Shown here: piece after piece, positions 18,839 through 28,973 of the stretch
Numbering within the stretch: the first letter of the stretch is position 1
Layout of the letters: every line of letters starts with the position of its first letter
Translations under genes and position numbers: made by a program
Notes under the pieces: generated by a model
Told to the model about the DNA's origin: nothing
The model's database searches: none
Seen by the model: the letters and a program-made list of their open reading frames with translations, nothing else
From: Lagierella massiliensis
GTDB taxonomy: Bacteria > Bacillota > Clostridia > Tissierellales > Peptoniphilaceae
DNA length: 64,000 nt
Assembly: GCF_001407835.1 (NCBI RefSeq)
Contig: NZ_CYUO01000005.1
Location: 992,001-1,056,000 of the forward strand
Reading direction: 5' to 3'

Positions 18839-20860
18839 TTATTTTCCAAATGTATTAAGAATGATTCCACCATATTGATAGATAAGTGGAGCAAATACAA
18901 GTGATACTACAGTCATTAATTTGATAAGGATGTTTAGTGAAGGTCCTGATGTATCTTTGAATGGATCCCCTACTGTATCTCCGTTTACGGCTGCAGCATG
19001 TGCTGATGAACCCTTTCCACCATGGTTACCATCTTCAATGTACTTCTTTGCATTGTCCCATGCTCCACCTGCGTTTGACATAAATATTGCCATTAATACA
19101 CCTGTGATTAATGAACCTGCTAATAGACCACCAAGTGCTTCTGCTCCAAGTAAAAATCCTATAAGAATTGGAGAAACCACTGCTAAAACTCCTGGAACAA
19201 CCATTTGTTTTAAAGCTGCTGATGTTGAAATGTCAACGCATGTCTTATAATCAGGAGTTGCTTTTCCTTCCATAATTCCCGGAATTTCTTTAAATTGACG
19301 TCTAACTTCTATAATCATATCGTTAGCTGCTGTTCCTACTGCATCCATTGTTAGTGATGAGAATAGGAATGGTAACATACCACCAATTAACATACCTGCA
19401 ACTACTGCTGGTTTTGATACGTCGATAGCACTAAGTTGTACTACTTCGTTATATGATGCGAATAGTGCCAAAGCTGTTAAAGCTGCAGAACCTATTGCAA
19501 ATCCCTTACCGATAGCTGCTGTAGTATTTCCAACTGCGTCTAACTTATCAGTTATATTTCTAACATCTTCAGGTAGGTTTGACATTTCTGCAATTCCACC
19601 TGCGTTATCTGAAATAGGACCATAAGCGTCAACTGCTATAGTCATACCACATGTTGAAAGCATACCAATTGCTGCGATAGCTATACCGTAAAGTCCTTGT
19701 TGTGGATTTTGTGCTCCATTAGCTGAAATAAATGCAACAATTATTCCGATTGCAATTATTATGATTGGAGCTGCTGTTGACATCATACCTACTGCAAGAC
19801 CAGAGATTATATTTGTTGCAGAACCTGTTTCAGATTCTTGTGCAATTTTTTGTACTGGTTTTTTATCTCCTGAAGTGTAGTATTCAGTAAAACGAGAGAT
19901 TAAAACTCCAACTACAATACCTATAGCTACAGCTATGAATGGTTGTAAGCTTTCAAGTATTATTTTTGATAACACTCCTGCACCTACTATTGCTAATATT
20001 GCAGAAAGTAATGTACCACCATTTAATGCCTTTTGAGGATCTTTGTCTCCTCTAACTGATAGAACACCTAAAATTGATGCTATTACACCTATTGCAGCAA
20101 CTGCAATAGAATAATAAATACCTTGTGCACCGTAAGCTACCATACCAAGTGTAATACCAGATAGAATTGAACCAACATATGATTCAAATAGGTCAGCACC
20201 CATACCTGCAACGTCTCCAACGTTATCTCCAACGTTATCTGCAATAACTGCAGGGTTTCTTGGGTCGTCTTCTGGAATACCCGCTTCTACCTTACCTACA
20301 AGGTCTGCTCCAACGTCTGCTGCTTTAGTGTAGATACCTCCACCAACTCTCGCAAATAGAGCGATTGATGAAGCACCAAAACTAAATCCTGTTACAATTG
20401 TAGCGTCTTTAAAAATTAAGTAACAAGCGGTAATACCTATAATACCAAGTCCTACTACGCACATTCCCATGATAGCTCCACCGGAAAATGCAACGTTTAA
20501 AGCCTTTGGCATGCCACCTTCTTTAGCCGCATTTGCTGTTCTTACGTTTGCTTTAGTTGCAGCAACCATTCCTATATAGCCTGCTGTCATTGATAAAAGT
20601 CCACCAAGGATAAAGCAAATAGCTGTGCTAATTCCAATAGAAACTCCCAATATAATTGCAACGACAATTAAGAATACAAAGATAGCTTTGTTTTGTCTTT
20701 TAAGGTAAGCCATCGCACCTTCATGAATAAAAGAAGATATTTCTTTCATTCTTTCTGTTCCCACAGGCATTGAAGATATTGAGTTAAGTTTGATAAAAGC
20801 AAAGATTAAAGCTAATACACCTGCACCTATGGCAACATAACCAAAAATATTTGATTCCAT
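18839..20860 (-). CDS. hppA: Membrane pyrophosphatase, K+-dependent type
   Basis: Hydrolyses pyrophosphate and pumps Na+ and/or H+ across the membrane. The 673 residues form about 16 membrane segments. Substrate-binding motifs are [11 protein letters not shown] and [20 protein letters not shown], then [16 protein letters not shown] and the C-terminal [15 protein letters not shown]. The segment [10 protein letters not shown] has Ala where K+-independent enzymes have Lys, which assigns it to the K+-dependent class; many of these pump Na+. The ATG is preceded by TAGGAGG. It stands between secG and the two-component system, with terminators on both sides. Confidence 0.96.
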   Translation of the reverse strand: MESNIFGYVAIGAGVLALIFAFIKLNSISSMPVGTERMKEISSFIHEGAMAYLKRQNKAIFVFLIVVAIILGVSIGISTAICFILGGLLSMTAGYIGMVAATKANVRTANAAKEGGMPKALNVAFSGGAIMGMCVVGLGIIGITACYLIFKDATIVTGFSFGASSIALFARVGGGIYTKAADVGADLVGKVEAGIPEDDPRNPAVIADNVGDNVGDVAGMGADLFESYVGSILSGITLGMVAYGAQGIYYSIAVAAIGVIASILGVLSVRGDKDPQKALNGGTLLSAILAIVGAGVLSKIILESLQPFIAVAIGIVVGVLISRFTEYYTSGDKKPVQKIAQESETGSATNIISGLAVGMMSTAAPIIIIAIGIIVAFISANGAQNPQQGLYGIAIAAIGMLSTCGMTIAVDAYGPISDNAGGIAEMSNLPEDVRNITDKLDAVGNTTAAIGKGFAIGSAALTALALFASYNEVVQLSAIDVSKPAVVAGMLIGGMLPFLFSSLTMDAVGTAANDMIIEVRRQFKEIPGIMEGKATPDYKTCVDISTSAALKQMVVPGVLAVVSPILIGFLLGAEALGGLLAGSLITGVLMAIFMSNAGGAWDNAKKYIEDGNHGGKGSSAHAAAVNGDTVGDPFKDTSGPSLNILIKLMTVVSLVFAPLIYQYGGIILNTFGK

Positions 20861-20888
20861 TTTTTCCTCCTATAATTTAATAATAACA

Positions 20889-20914
20889 AAAATAAAGCGA
20901 TTCAATTAATCGCT
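20889..20914 (-). terminator. Terminator downstream of secG
   Basis: Minus-strand stem AGCGATT/AATCGCT with a 5-base loop, followed by TTATTTTTG. It separates secG from hppA. Confidence 0.8.
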
Positions 20915-20927
20915 AAATTTACAGTGT

Positions 20928-21155
20928 TTACTTTGATATCATAGCCAATATCAATGCAGAAAGTAAAAATACAATTGATGCTACTATAACTATTCTATCA
21001 ATGTAGTAATTTTTTGAAGTTTTTCTGCCATATCCGGCAGTGTTAGAGTTTTCAGTTAAAGAAGCAAGTCCATCTGACTTAGATTCTTGAAACAAAACAG
21101 CAACTATAATAACTATACTTGCCAATCCCAATAAAACTTGTAAAAAAGTATTCAT
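20928..21155 (-). CDS. secG: Preprotein translocase subunit SecG
   Basis: Small accessory subunit of the SecYEG channel. From the ATG at 21155 (GGAGGTGG upstream) it has 75 residues. Two membrane segments, about residues 3-22 and 54-73, flank the conserved cytoplasmic loop FQESKSDGLASLTENSNTAG. The loop's serine/glycine-rich pattern is the family signature. An in-frame start six codons earlier lacks a ribosome site. It is followed by a terminator and appears to be monocistronic. Confidence 0.94.
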   Translation of the reverse strand: MNTFLQVLLGLASIVIIVAVLFQESKSDGLASLTENSNTAGYGRKTSKNYYIDRIVIVASIVFLLSALILAMISK

Positions 21156-21219
21156 TTGCCACCTCCTGTGCATAAGTTCAATTACGATAATATCATAATT
21201 ATAAGTTCATATCAAGTGA

Positions 21220-21261
21220 AAAATAAGTCAAGATGTCTATTTTAACACTAATAGACATCTT
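21220..21261 (-). terminator. Long perfect hairpin after transketolase
   Basis: Perfect 12-bp stem AAGATGTCTATT/AATAGACATCTT with an 8-base loop, followed on the minus strand by GACTTATTTTT. The T-run starts a few bases late, so it may be a weaker terminator or an mRNA-stabilising 3' end. Confidence 0.7.
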
Positions 21262-21280
21262 AGAATTCTACTATAATAAT

Positions 21281-23257
21281 TTATTCATCTTTTAAGATTT
21301 CAAGAGATTTTTCTACTATATTTTCAATTGTAAAGCCAAATTTATCAAATAATTTTTCAGCTGGAGCTGATGCCCCAAAGCTTTCCATTCCTATTGTAAC
21401 TCCATCAAGTCCAACTACTCTATCCCATCCAAAAGTTGAAAGTGCTTCAACGGATATTCTCTTTCTGATTTCGTTTGGTAAAACTTTATCTCTATATGAC
21501 TTAGGTTGTCTTAAAAATAAATCTAAACTTGGCATAGAAATTACTCTTACTCCATGTCCCAGTTTGTTAAGTCTTTCTGCTGCTTCACAAATAATTTCAA
21601 CTTCTGAACCAGATGCCATTAGAATAATATCTATTCTATCTCCTAAATCTTTTAATACATATCCTCCATATAATGCATCTTTAGAAGTTTCTTCTAAGTT
21701 TTGCAATTTTTGTCTTGAAAGTGCAAAAACTGTAGGTCCTGTTTTATTTGATAGTGCATATTCATATGCTGCAGCTGTTTCAATCCCATCAGCTGGTCTG
21801 AATGTGGTTATATTTGGAGTTGCTCTAAGCATGGCTATTTGTTCAATTGGTTGATGGGTTGGTCCATCTTCACCAACTCCTATACTGTCGTGTGTCAAGA
21901 TATATAGCACCTGTTGATTCATTAGAGCTGAAAGTCTTATTGATGGTTTAAAGTAATCACTAAACACCAAGAAAGTAGCAACGTATGGAAGAAGTCCTCC
22001 ATGTAGGCTTATTCCATTTGCAATTGCTGCCATCGCCATTTCTCTAACCCCAAAGTTTATATTGGAACCTTGTCTGTTTTCTGGTTTGAAAAATTCAGAA
22101 TTTTTCATAACAGATTTGTTTGATGGTGACAAGTCTGCTGATCCACCAAATAGATAAGGTACTTTTTCCGAAATCCTATTTAAAACTGTTCCTGAGTATC
22201 CTCTTGAAGCATCATCTTTATCAAATTTATAAAAATCTTCATCAAAAATAGTTTCTGAGATTTCCTTATTAAAAGCACACTTTAGTTGAGAAGCTTCATT
22301 TGGATATTCTCTTTCATATTTTTCGAAAAGAACATTCCACTCATCTTCTTGAGCTTGTCTTTTTTTATTGCCTTCCCTAATGTTTTCTAAAACTTCACTT
22401 GGAACATGGAACTCTTCTTCATAATTCCAGTTTAGTTTTTCTTTTAAAGCTTTCACTCCATCTTCTCCAAGTGCTTCTCCATGAGCCTTTGCCATGCCTT
22501 CCCTTGGACTGTCAGCGCCAATTTTAGTTTTAACTTCAATTAAAGATGGTTTTGAAGTTTTTTTAGCTTCGTCTATAGCTCTTAAAATCGCCTCAGTATC
22601 TTTACCGTCTTCTACTAAGAAAGTATCCCATCCCAAAGCTTCATATCTATCTCTAACGGATTCTTTAAAAGCTATGTTAGTATCTCCTTCGATGGTAATA
22701 TTATTTGAATCGTAAAGTACAATAAGTTTAGAAAGTTCATTTGTACCTGCGAAGGATGAAGCTTCGTTTGAAATTCCTTCCATCAGACATCCGTCTCCAA
22801 CCAATGCATAGGTATAGTGGTCTATAATATCAAATCCTTCTTTGTTATATACAGCTGCCAAATGAGCCTCTGCCATTGCCATTCCAACAGCCATAGAAAT
22901 TCCTTGTCCAAGTGGTCCTGTTGTGGCTTCTACACCAATAGTATGACCAAATTCTGGATGACCAGGTGTTTTAGAATCCAACTGTCTAAATTGTTTTATG
23001 TCTTCAATGCTTAAACCGTATCCAAATAGATGTAAAAGTGAATACAATAGCATTGATCCATGTCCTGCAGATAAGATAAATCTGTCTCTATTTATCCAAT
23101 TCGGATTGTTTGGATTGTGCTTTAGGACATCATTCCAAAGAGTAAATGCCATTGGCGCTGCTCCTAAAGGAAGTCCTGGGTGTCCTGAATTTGCTTTTTG
23201 CACTGCTTCTGCTGATAAAACTTTAATAGTGTTAATTGCTAACTGTTTATTGTCCAT
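21281..23257 (-). CDS. tkt: Transketolase
   Basis: Thiamine-diphosphate enzyme of the non-oxidative pentose phosphate pathway, moving two-carbon units between sugar phosphates. It has 658 residues. Visible are [14 protein letters not shown] and [15 protein letters not shown] at the N-terminus. The ThDP motif runs from GDGCLMEG to [11 protein letters not shown]. The pyrimidine domain has [14 protein letters not shown] and [17 protein letters not shown], and the C-terminal domain follows. I chose ATG at 23257 for its AAAGGAG; the alternative upstream start adds 14 unconserved residues. It lies downstream of lon with a 75-base gap. Confidence 0.97.
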   Translation of the reverse strand: MDNKQLAINTIKVLSAEAVQKANSGHPGLPLGAAPMAFTLWNDVLKHNPNNPNWINRDRFILSAGHGSMLLYSLLHLFGYGLSIEDIKQFRQLDSKTPGHPEFGHTIGVEATTGPLGQGISMAVGMAMAEAHLAAVYNKEGFDIIDHYTYALVGDGCLMEGISNEASSFAGTNELSKLIVLYDSNNITIEGDTNIAFKESVRDRYEALGWDTFLVEDGKDTEAILRAIDEAKKTSKPSLIEVKTKIGADSPREGMAKAHGEALGEDGVKALKEKLNWNYEEEFHVPSEVLENIREGNKKRQAQEDEWNVLFEKYEREYPNEASQLKCAFNKEISETIFDEDFYKFDKDDASRGYSGTVLNRISEKVPYLFGGSADLSPSNKSVMKNSEFFKPENRQGSNINFGVREMAMAAIANGISLHGGLLPYVATFLVFSDYFKPSIRLSALMNQQVLYILTHDSIGVGEDGPTHQPIEQIAMLRATPNITTFRPADGIETAAAYEYALSNKTGPTVFALSRQKLQNLEETSKDALYGGYVLKDLGDRIDIILMASGSEVEIICEAAERLNKLGHGVRVISMPSLDLFLRQPKSYRDKVLPNEIRKRISVEALSTFGWDRVVGLDGVTIGMESFGASAPAEKLFDKFGFTIENIVEKSLEILKDE

Positions 23258-23332
23258 AATAAAACTCCTTTGTTTATTCCTATCTATTATTATAACCATA
23301 GCTAAAGTTAACTACAAGTTTATGTCAGATAT

Positions 23333-25663
23333 CTATTTATTCAAAGCCAACTCCAATACCTCATCTATAGTTTCAACAAATTTAATTTCAATATTCTTTT
23401 TTACATTCTCTGGTATGTCTTCAAGATCTTTTTTGTTCGCATAGGGAAGAATTACTTTTTTCATACCATATCTATTAGCAGCAAGAACTTTTTCTTTAAC
23501 TCCTCCTATTGGTAAGACTCTTCCTCTCAAAGTTATTTCTCCCGTCATGGCAAGTTCATGATCCACTTTCTTACCACTTAATGCTGATGTTAGTGCAGTC
23601 GTTATAGAAATACCTGCTGAAGGACCATCTTTTGGCACTGCACCTTCTGGGAAGTGTAGGTGAATATCTTTGTCTTTATAAAATTCTCCCTTGATTCCTA
23701 AAGCTTCCTGATTACTTCTTATATATGAAACAGCTGCTTGTGCCGACTCTTTCATTACATCTCCAAGCATTCCAGTCAATCTTAACTTGCCACTACCACT
23801 CATAATATTAGCTTCAATGGTCAATATCTCTCCGCCTACAGAAGTCCATGCCAAACCATTTACAACGCCTACCATGTCCTCTTTAGGTATATCATCGTCA
23901 ATTATCTTCTCACGACCAATATACTTTTCAAGGTTTCTTCCATCTATTTTTATTGATTCTTTTTCATTTTCAACTATCTCAACAACAGATTTTCTAACTG
24001 CTTTAGAAATTATTCTCTCTAAATTTCTAACCCCAGACTCCCTTGTGTAGTTTAAAATAATCTTTCTTATACTTCCATCAGAAATACTAAATTGTTTATC
24101 AGTTAGTCCATGTTCTACTATTTGCTTAGGGATTAAATGTCTCTTAGCAATATTAAGTTTTTCAAATTCAGTGTACCCTGCAATCCTAATTATTTCCATT
24201 CTGTCTAAAAGGGCATCTGGAATTGTATTAAGTGAATTTGCAGTTGTAATGAACATAACTTTTGATAAGTCAAATGGTATTTCAATATAGTTATCTATAA
24301 AGCTATCATTTTGAGCTGGATCTAAAACTTCAAGCAGTGCAGATGCAGGATCTCCTCTAAAGTCAGATGAAAGTTTATCTATCTCATCCAATAGAAATAC
24401 CGGATTTTTAGTTTCTGCTTTTTCTAATAATTTAATAATCTTTCCTGGCATTGCTCCTATATAGGTTTTTCTATGTCCTCTTATTTCCGCCTCGTCTCTA
24501 ACTCCACCAAGTCTCATGCTGACAAATTCTCTATTAGTAGCTTTCGCAATTGATTTTACTATTGAAGTCTTACCTACACCTGGAGGTCCAACAAAGCAAA
24601 GTATTGGTCCTTTAAGACCTTTAGTAAGTTTTCTTACAGCGATATACTCTAAAACTCTTTCCTTTACATCACTTAAACCATAATGATCTTCATCTAAAAC
24701 TTCTCTTGCCTTCTTTATATCATAACTTTCTTTTGAAGCTTTATTCCATGGAAGTGAGAGTATTTCGTCTAAGTATGACTGAACAACATTTATTTCAGGA
24801 CTTCCCATAGACATAGTTTCAAGTTTTTTTGCCTCTTTAAGTAAATGTTTTTGTGAATCCTTATCAAGTTTAAGTCTTTTTATCTTTCTGATATAGCTAT
24901 CTACGATAGATCCTTCTTCATCTTCTCCAAGTTCTTCTCGAATTGCTGATATCTGTTCTTTTAAAAAATACTCTCTTTGTGACTTGTTTATTTGAAAATT
25001 AACCTTTTTGTTAATTTCTTCTTCAATTTTTAAATATTCTATCTCTTTCAAAAATATTTCATGGAGAGATATAAGTCTTTTTTCTATATCCTCTTCTTTT
25101 AGCAAAGTGTAATAATCTTCTGGTTTTAAATCCAAATATGAACTAATTGTATCCGATAAAGTAATCGGATCTTTTATTTCCATTAGTGGAAGAACCATTT
25201 CTTGAGTTATTAAAGGATTGTTTCTTACAAATTCATGAACATCTTTTAAAAGAATTCTCTTTAAAACATCCATCTCTTCAGTTGGATTTTTTATTTCTTC
25301 TTCCTCTATTATTTGAACCTTTGCTTCAATATAACTTTCCTTATTTATAAACTCAATGATTTTACATCTACTTTCCCCTTCAACTAAAACCCTGGTATTA
25401 CCTCCAGGAAGTTTTAAAGTTTGTTTTATTCCTGAAACAACACCATAGTCATAAAGATCTTTGAACTTTGGATTTTCTTCTGAAGGTTCAATTTGTGGAA
25501 CAAGTAAAATCTCCTCATCATTCAATAAAGATGTATTTAAAGCGTTTATTGATTTTTCCCTTCCCACATCAAAATGCATAATCGTGTGAGGATAAACCGT
25601 AACTCCTCTTAAAGGTATCACCGGAATGTTTTTTTCAAGGGAATTATTTTTCTCTCTATCCAT
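23333..25663 (-). CDS. lon: ATP-dependent protease Lon
   Basis: AAA+ serine protease degrading misfolded and regulatory proteins in the cytoplasm. The 776-residue length is normal. The N-terminal LON substrate domain starts PVIPLRGVTVYPHTIMHFDVGR. The ATPase has Walker A GPPGVGKTS and Walker B FLLDEIDKL. The protease domain has the catalytic Ser in PKDGPSAGIS and Lys in GVKEKVLAA. It follows clpX but is separated by a terminator (25691-25714), so it may be partly independent of the tig-clpP-clpX unit. Confidence 0.98.
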   Translation of the reverse strand: MDREKNNSLEKNIPVIPLRGVTVYPHTIMHFDVGREKSINALNTSLLNDEEILLVPQIEPSEENPKFKDLYDYGVVSGIKQTLKLPGGNTRVLVEGESRCKIIEFINKESYIEAKVQIIEEEEIKNPTEEMDVLKRILLKDVHEFVRNNPLITQEMVLPLMEIKDPITLSDTISSYLDLKPEDYYTLLKEEDIEKRLISLHEIFLKEIEYLKIEEEINKKVNFQINKSQREYFLKEQISAIREELGEDEEGSIVDSYIRKIKRLKLDKDSQKHLLKEAKKLETMSMGSPEINVVQSYLDEILSLPWNKASKESYDIKKAREVLDEDHYGLSDVKERVLEYIAVRKLTKGLKGPILCFVGPPGVGKTSIVKSIAKATNREFVSMRLGGVRDEAEIRGHRKTYIGAMPGKIIKLLEKAETKNPVFLLDEIDKLSSDFRGDPASALLEVLDPAQNDSFIDNYIEIPFDLSKVMFITTANSLNTIPDALLDRMEIIRIAGYTEFEKLNIAKRHLIPKQIVEHGLTDKQFSISDGSIRKIILNYTRESGVRNLERIISKAVRKSVVEIVENEKESIKIDGRNLEKYIGREKIIDDDIPKEDMVGVVNGLAWTSVGGEILTIEANIMSGSGKLRLTGMLGDVMKESAQAAVSYIRSNQEALGIKGEFYKDKDIHLHFPEGAVPKDGPSAGISITTALTSALSGKKVDHELAMTGEITLRGRVLPIGGVKEKVLAANRYGMKKVILPYANKKDLEDIPENVKKNIEIKFVETIDEVLELALNK

Positions 25664-25690
25664 TTCTTACCTCTCATAAATCTATCATAA

Positions 25691-25714
25691 AAATAGGCTC
25701 ACTAAAGTGAGCCT
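25691..25714 (-). terminator. Terminator downstream of clpX
   Basis: Perfect 8-bp stem AGGCTCAC/GTGAGCCT with a 4-base loop, then ATTTTTAT on the minus strand. The stem begins two bases after the clpX stop, between clpX and lon. Confidence 0.88.
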
Positions 25715-25715
25715 T

Positions 25716-26948
25716 TTATTCATTATATACTAAAGTTGGTTTTTCATCATCAACTACAGTTTTTTCTTCTATTACTATTTTTTCAATACCCTTCATAGAT
25801 GGTATTTCAAACATTAAGTCAAGTAATAGTTCTTCAATTATTGATCTTAGTCCTCTTGCTCCAGTCTTTCTATCATAGGCCTTTTGAGCTATTGCCTTTA
25901 GACTTTCATCGGTAAACTCAAGCTCAACTCCATCCATCTCAAATAGTTTTTTATATTGCTTAACTATTGCATTCTTTGGTTCACAAAGTATTTTTACTAA
26001 AGAGTCAACATCAAGTTCATCCAATGTAACTATTAGTGGAATTCTACCAATAAGTTCCGGAATAAGACCATATTTTAGCAAATCTTCCTGTTTAACTTCC
26101 TTCAAAAGTTCATTAACTTTTTCGCCATGTTTTCCAAGAATATCCGCGCCAAAACCAATGGACTTAGTTTCTTTTCTCTTTTCTACTATCTTTTCAATAC
26201 CATCAAATGCACCACCAAAAATGAATAAAATATTTGAAGTGTCAACTTCTATATATTCTTGATTAGGATGCTTTCTTCCGCCTTGTGGTGGAACATTAGC
26301 AATGGTGCCTTCTATAATCTTTAGAAGGGCCTGTTGGACTCCTTCTCCGCTTACATCTCTCGTTATTGAAGGATTTGCAGATTTTCTGGATATTTTATCA
26401 ATTTCATCTACATATATAATACCTCTTTCAGCTCTTTCTATATCATAGTCTGCAGCTTGTACAAGTTTTAGTATTATATTTTCAACATCTTCTCCAACAT
26501 AACCAGCTTCTGTAAGAGAAGTTGCGTCAGCTATTGCAAATGGCACTTCCAAAGTCTTCGCTAATGTTTGTGCTAAGAGAGTCTTACCTGAACCTGTTGG
26601 TCCAATTAATAAGATATTAGACTTTTGTAATTCAACATCTGAATCATCTAAATTGCTGTTAAGTCGTTTATAGTGATTGTATACTGCAACAGCTAAGGCT
26701 CTTTTACCCTGGTCTTGTTGAACAACATAATCATCCAAAACATTTTTTATTTCAGCTGGTTTATAAAACTTACTCTCTTTTATTTCTTTTGCCTGTGCAG
26801 TTCTAAATTCTTCATCAATTATGTCGTTGCATAATTTAATACACTCATCACATATAAAGACATTCGGACCTGCAATCAATCTATTGACTTCATCGGAGGT
26901 TTTTCCACAGAAAGAGCAACTAATTCTATTTTCCTCTTTTTTTGTCAT
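25716..26948 (-). CDS. clpX: ATP-dependent Clp protease ATPase subunit ClpX
   Basis: Hexameric unfoldase that recognises substrates and feeds them to ClpP. It has 410 residues. The N-terminal zinc domain has the four Cys of CSFCGKTS and FICDECI. The AAA+ domain has Walker [13 protein letters not shown], Walker [11 protein letters not shown] and the pore loop in [10 protein letters not shown]. The IGF-type ClpP contact is represented by the SIGFGAD loop. The ATG lies 9 bases after clpP, so it is co-transcribed with tig and clpP. Confidence 0.98.
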   Translation of the reverse strand: MTKKEENRISCSFCGKTSDEVNRLIAGPNVFICDECIKLCNDIIDEEFRTAQAKEIKESKFYKPAEIKNVLDDYVVQQDQGKRALAVAVYNHYKRLNSNLDDSDVELQKSNILLIGPTGSGKTLLAQTLAKTLEVPFAIADATSLTEAGYVGEDVENIILKLVQAADYDIERAERGIIYVDEIDKISRKSANPSITRDVSGEGVQQALLKIIEGTIANVPPQGGRKHPNQEYIEVDTSNILFIFGGAFDGIEKIVEKRKETKSIGFGADILGKHGEKVNELLKEVKQEDLLKYGLIPELIGRIPLIVTLDELDVDSLVKILCEPKNAIVKQYKKLFEMDGVELEFTDESLKAIAQKAYDRKTGARGLRSIIEELLLDLMFEIPSMKGIEKIVIEEKTVVDDEKPTLVYNE

Positions 26949-26957
26949 ATGACCTCC

Positions 26958-27542
26958 TTAATTTGACTTTTCTATTACTTTGTCAATTAATCCATATTCC
27001 TTAGCTTCTTGTGCTTCTAAGAATTTATCTCTGTCAGTATCTCTTTCTATAACATCAAGTGGTTGACCAGTACGTTCAGATAGAATTTGATTTAATTTTT
27101 CTCTAATCTTAATAATCTTTTCAGCGTGTATTCTAATATCTTCTGCTTGTCCTTGAGCTCCTCCAAGTGGTTGATGAATCATTATATCTGAGTTTGGAAG
27201 TGCAAATCTCTTTCCCTTCTCTCCAGCAGCAAGTAAAAAAGCTCCCATACTTGCGGCCATTCCTATACATATTGTACTTACATCACATTTTACATATTGC
27301 ATAGTATCATAAATTGCAAATCCGGCACTAACTGATCCTCCAGGAGAATTAATATACATCTGAATATCTTTATTTGGGTCTTCAGATTCCAAAAAAAGCA
27401 ATTGCGCAACAATTAAGTCTGCCATCTGATTGTTTATTTCACCACTTATAAAGATGATTCTATCTTTTAAAAGTCTGGAATATATATCGTAAGATCTTTC
27501 TCCCCTATTAGTTTGTTCAACTACCATAGGTACTAAAGTCAT
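26958..27542 (-). CDS. clpP: ATP-dependent Clp protease proteolytic subunit ClpP
   Basis: Serine protease forming the tetradecameric chamber used by ClpX and other Clp ATPases. The 194-residue length is standard. The N-terminus has [22 protein letters not shown]. The catalytic triad is Ser in [11 protein letters not shown], His in [13 protein letters not shown] and Asp in RDTDRDKFL. It lies between tig and clpX. I saw no CtsR-type heptad repeat in the short upstream gap, so any stress control must act at the tig promoter or elsewhere. Confidence 0.98.
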   Translation of the reverse strand: MTLVPMVVEQTNRGERSYDIYSRLLKDRIIFISGEINNQMADLIVAQLLFLESEDPNKDIQMYINSPGGSVSAGFAIYDTMQYVKCDVSTICIGMAASMGAFLLAAGEKGKRFALPNSDIMIHQPLGGAQGQAEDIRIHAEKIIKIREKLNQILSERTGQPLDVIERDTDRDKFLEAQEAKEYGLIDKVIEKSN

Positions 27543-27568
27543 AAAATACCTCCTATCCTTCTATCGTT

Positions 27569-28867
27569 TTAGGCTTCTTTATATTTTACCATTTCAACCA
27601 ATTTTTCTACGGCTTTTCTCCTCTTTACGGTATTTGTTATGAAGTCTAAATCTCCTGATTCTTTTAAGGTTTCCTTAAATGAATCAACATCCTTTAATTC
27701 ATATTGCTTAGCAAGTTCTGAAATTTCCTTATCTATTTCATCATCAGTTGCTTCAATGTTTTCCTTTACAATAAATTCATCTAAAGCAAGCTCTCCCTTA
27801 ACCTTCTTTTCTGAAGCAGGTCTAAGTTCTTCTCTTGTTTTTTCTTCATCAGAATTTGCAATTGCAAAGTATTGATCTAATGTAAGTCCCATGCCTTGAA
27901 CTCTGTAAAGGAAGTTTTGATATTCTCTATCTACTTCCATATCTATCATAGATTCAGGAATATCTACTTTCATAACCTCCATTAAAGCTTCTACTGCCTT
28001 GTTTTCCTTTTCAACTTCAGCTTGTTTTTTTAGTTCTTCTTCAAGATCTATTTTTACATTGTTTTTGTATTCTTCTAATGTGTCAAATTCTGAAATATCT
28101 TTTACAAATTCATCATCTAACTCTGGTAATTCTTTTTCTTGAATAGAGTTTAATTTAACTTCAAATATAACATTCTTTCCTGCAAGGCTTTCATCATGGT
28201 ATTCTTCTGGGAATACTACATCAACATCAAACTCTTGTCCAATTTCTTTTCCAATTATCTGTTCTTCAAAACCCGGAATAAATGCACCTGAACCTATAAC
28301 GAGTTCATAGCCTTCAGCGTCTCCACCAGGGAACTCTTCTCCATCAAGTTTTCCTACAAAGTCTATATTTACAATGTCTCCATCTTTAACGGCTCTGTCT
28401 TCAACAGAAATTATTCTTGAATTTTGATCGCGTTCTCTGTCTATAACTCTACTTATATCTTCATCAGTAACTTCATATTTATTTACTTCTGCTTCAAGAT
28501 TTGAATAATCTCCAAGTTCTACTTCAGGTTTTACATCTACTTCAAACTTAAACTTTACAGGACTTCCCTTTTCAAGTTCATCTACATCAACTTCAGGTTG
28601 TGCCACTGGTTCAAGTTCAAGTTCTTCTACAGCTTCTTCGTATGCATCTGGTAATAGCATATTTACAGCGTCTTCAAAGAATATTTCAACTCCATAGTTC
28701 ATTTCTAAGATTTTTCTTGGAACATGTCCCTTCCTAAAACCAGGAAGTGAAAATCTACTTTTATTTTTTAAATAAGCTTTTTGTATTGCTTCCTCTAATT
28801 TTTCACTTGGAAGTTCAACAGTAAAAACCGCTCTATTTTTTTCTTTACTTACTAATACTGCACTCAT
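27569..28867 (-). CDS. tig: Trigger factor chaperone
   Basis: Ribosome-associated chaperone and peptidyl-prolyl isomerase. It has 432 residues. The N-terminal ribosome-binding domain carries the signature in LPGFRKGHVPRKI. The FKBP domain (about residues 150-245) begins with RAVKDGDIVNIDFVGKLDG and includes ELVIGSGAFIPGFEEQIIG. A helical C-terminal substrate-binding domain follows. The ATG has GGAGG upstream. It is first in tig-clpP-clpX, a common arrangement. A possible extended -10 promoter (TGATATACT) lies near 28907-28915. Confidence 0.97.
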   Translation of the reverse strand: MSAVLVSKEKNRAVFTVELPSEKLEEAIQKAYLKNKSRFSLPGFRKGHVPRKILEMNYGVEIFFEDAVNMLLPDAYEEAVEELELEPVAQPEVDVDELEKGSPVKFKFEVDVKPEVELGDYSNLEAEVNKYEVTDEDISRVIDRERDQNSRIISVEDRAVKDGDIVNIDFVGKLDGEEFPGGDAEGYELVIGSGAFIPGFEEQIIGKEIGQEFDVDVVFPEEYHDESLAGKNVIFEVKLNSIQEKELPELDDEFVKDISEFDTLEEYKNNVKIDLEEELKKQAEVEKENKAVEALMEVMKVDIPESMIDMEVDREYQNFLYRVQGMGLTLDQYFAIANSDEEKTREELRPASEKKVKGELALDEFIVKENIEATDDEIDKEISELAKQYELKDVDSFKETLKESGDLDFITNTVKRRKAVEKLVEMVKYKEA

Positions 28868-28935
28868 TATATTCCTCCATTATAATTAAAATATCAACAT
28901 TGTTTTAGTATATCATATTTTCTTAAAATTTGCAT

Positions 28936-28959
28936 AAAAAAGGCTACCATCGGTAGCCT
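28936..28959 (-). terminator. Terminator of the amidase gene
   Basis: Perfect 8-bp stem AGGCTACC/GGTAGCCT with a 3-base loop, followed by TTTTTTATG on the minus strand. It lies about 15 bases after the amidase stop and insulates tig. Confidence 0.9.
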
Positions 28960-28973
28960 AAATTAATTTTAAT

